Under the pieces are notes generated by a model. That model was not told the DNA's origin and searched no databases. It saw nothing but the letters and a program-made list of their open reading frames with translations. A stretch of 64,000 nucleotides of DNA from Sphingobacterium spiritivorum (GTDB lineage: Bacteria; Bacteroidota; Bacteroidia; Sphingobacteriales; Sphingobacteriaceae): contig NZ_CP068083.1 of NCBI RefSeq assembly GCF_016725325.1, positions 3,906,001 through 3,970,000 of the forward strand. The letters run 5' to 3'. This document shows positions 64,000 to 64,000 of the stretch, piece by piece. Position 1 is the first letter of the stretch, and each line of letters starts with the position of its first letter. The translations under genes and the position numbers were made by a program.

Positions 64000-64000
64000 T

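Overview
The window is chromosomal DNA from a Bacteroidota bacterium, most likely a Sphingobacteriaceae member close to Sphingobacterium. This is inferred from the SusC/SusD pair, several glycan-utilisation clusters, many secreted lipoproteins, TonB receptors with carboxypeptidase-like N-termini, and promoters of the Bacteroidota -33 TTG / -7 TAnnTTTG type. I see no rRNA, tRNA, CRISPR array, insertion sequence or phage.

Layout. 1-8.3 kb is a mannoside locus: a 5'-truncated GH92 alpha-mannosidase-like enzyme, then a divergent operon (sugar porter, mannose-6-phosphate isomerase fused to an extra N-terminal domain, six-hairpin glycosidase lipoprotein) facing a GntR/HutC regulator. 8.4-10.8 kb encodes a large mechanosensitive channel, and 11.1-13.5 kb a phosphoesterase fused to a PQQ-like propeller. 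13.6-17.6 kb is a four-gene operon (HpnZ-like dehydrogenase, GlpT-type transporter, PhnX-like hydrolase, metallophosphoesterase) that fits phosphonate or organophosphate use. Aconitase (acnA) and the tRNA-modifying GTPase mnmE follow.

22.4-27.7 kb is an AT-rich accessory block: a phosphoesterase, a small basic protein, an AbiH-type phage-resistance protein, a broken McrC-like fragment, a hipBA toxin-antitoxin pair with a perfect 16-bp inverted-repeat operator, and a leucine-rich-repeat protein. 27.8-35.0 kb carries a TPR/HTH regulator followed by a TonB receptor, a beta-helix lipoprotein and a beta-propeller phytase, together a likely phytate-scavenging locus.

35.3-51.9 kb is an amino-sugar region in two clusters. 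The first has nagA, a LacI regulator, two GH20 hexosaminidases and a GlcNAc-type MFS symporter. The second has a divergent LacI regulator, twin operators, SusC, SusD, a fasciclin/DNRLRE-like lipoprotein, a GH16-like lipoprotein and a NagB-family deaminase. Together they could bind and import a GlcNAc-containing glycan, trim it in the periplasm and send GlcNAc-6-P to fructose-6-P.

52-64 kb, all on the minus strand, holds an AAA+ ATPase, a ChaN/TraB-like secreted protein, a periplasmic glutaminase, a SIMPL lipoprotein, two small secreted proteins (one with a YARHG domain) and a giant alpha-2-macroglobulin-like protein. That last protein carries a TonB-plug-like insert and runs off the window end by only a few codons.

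The most distinctive items are the compact phosphonate-type operon with a zinc-site-depleted dehydrogenase, the plug segment inside the macroglobulin, the phytase/TonB-receptor locus, and the well-defined operators for hipBA, nagA and susCD.
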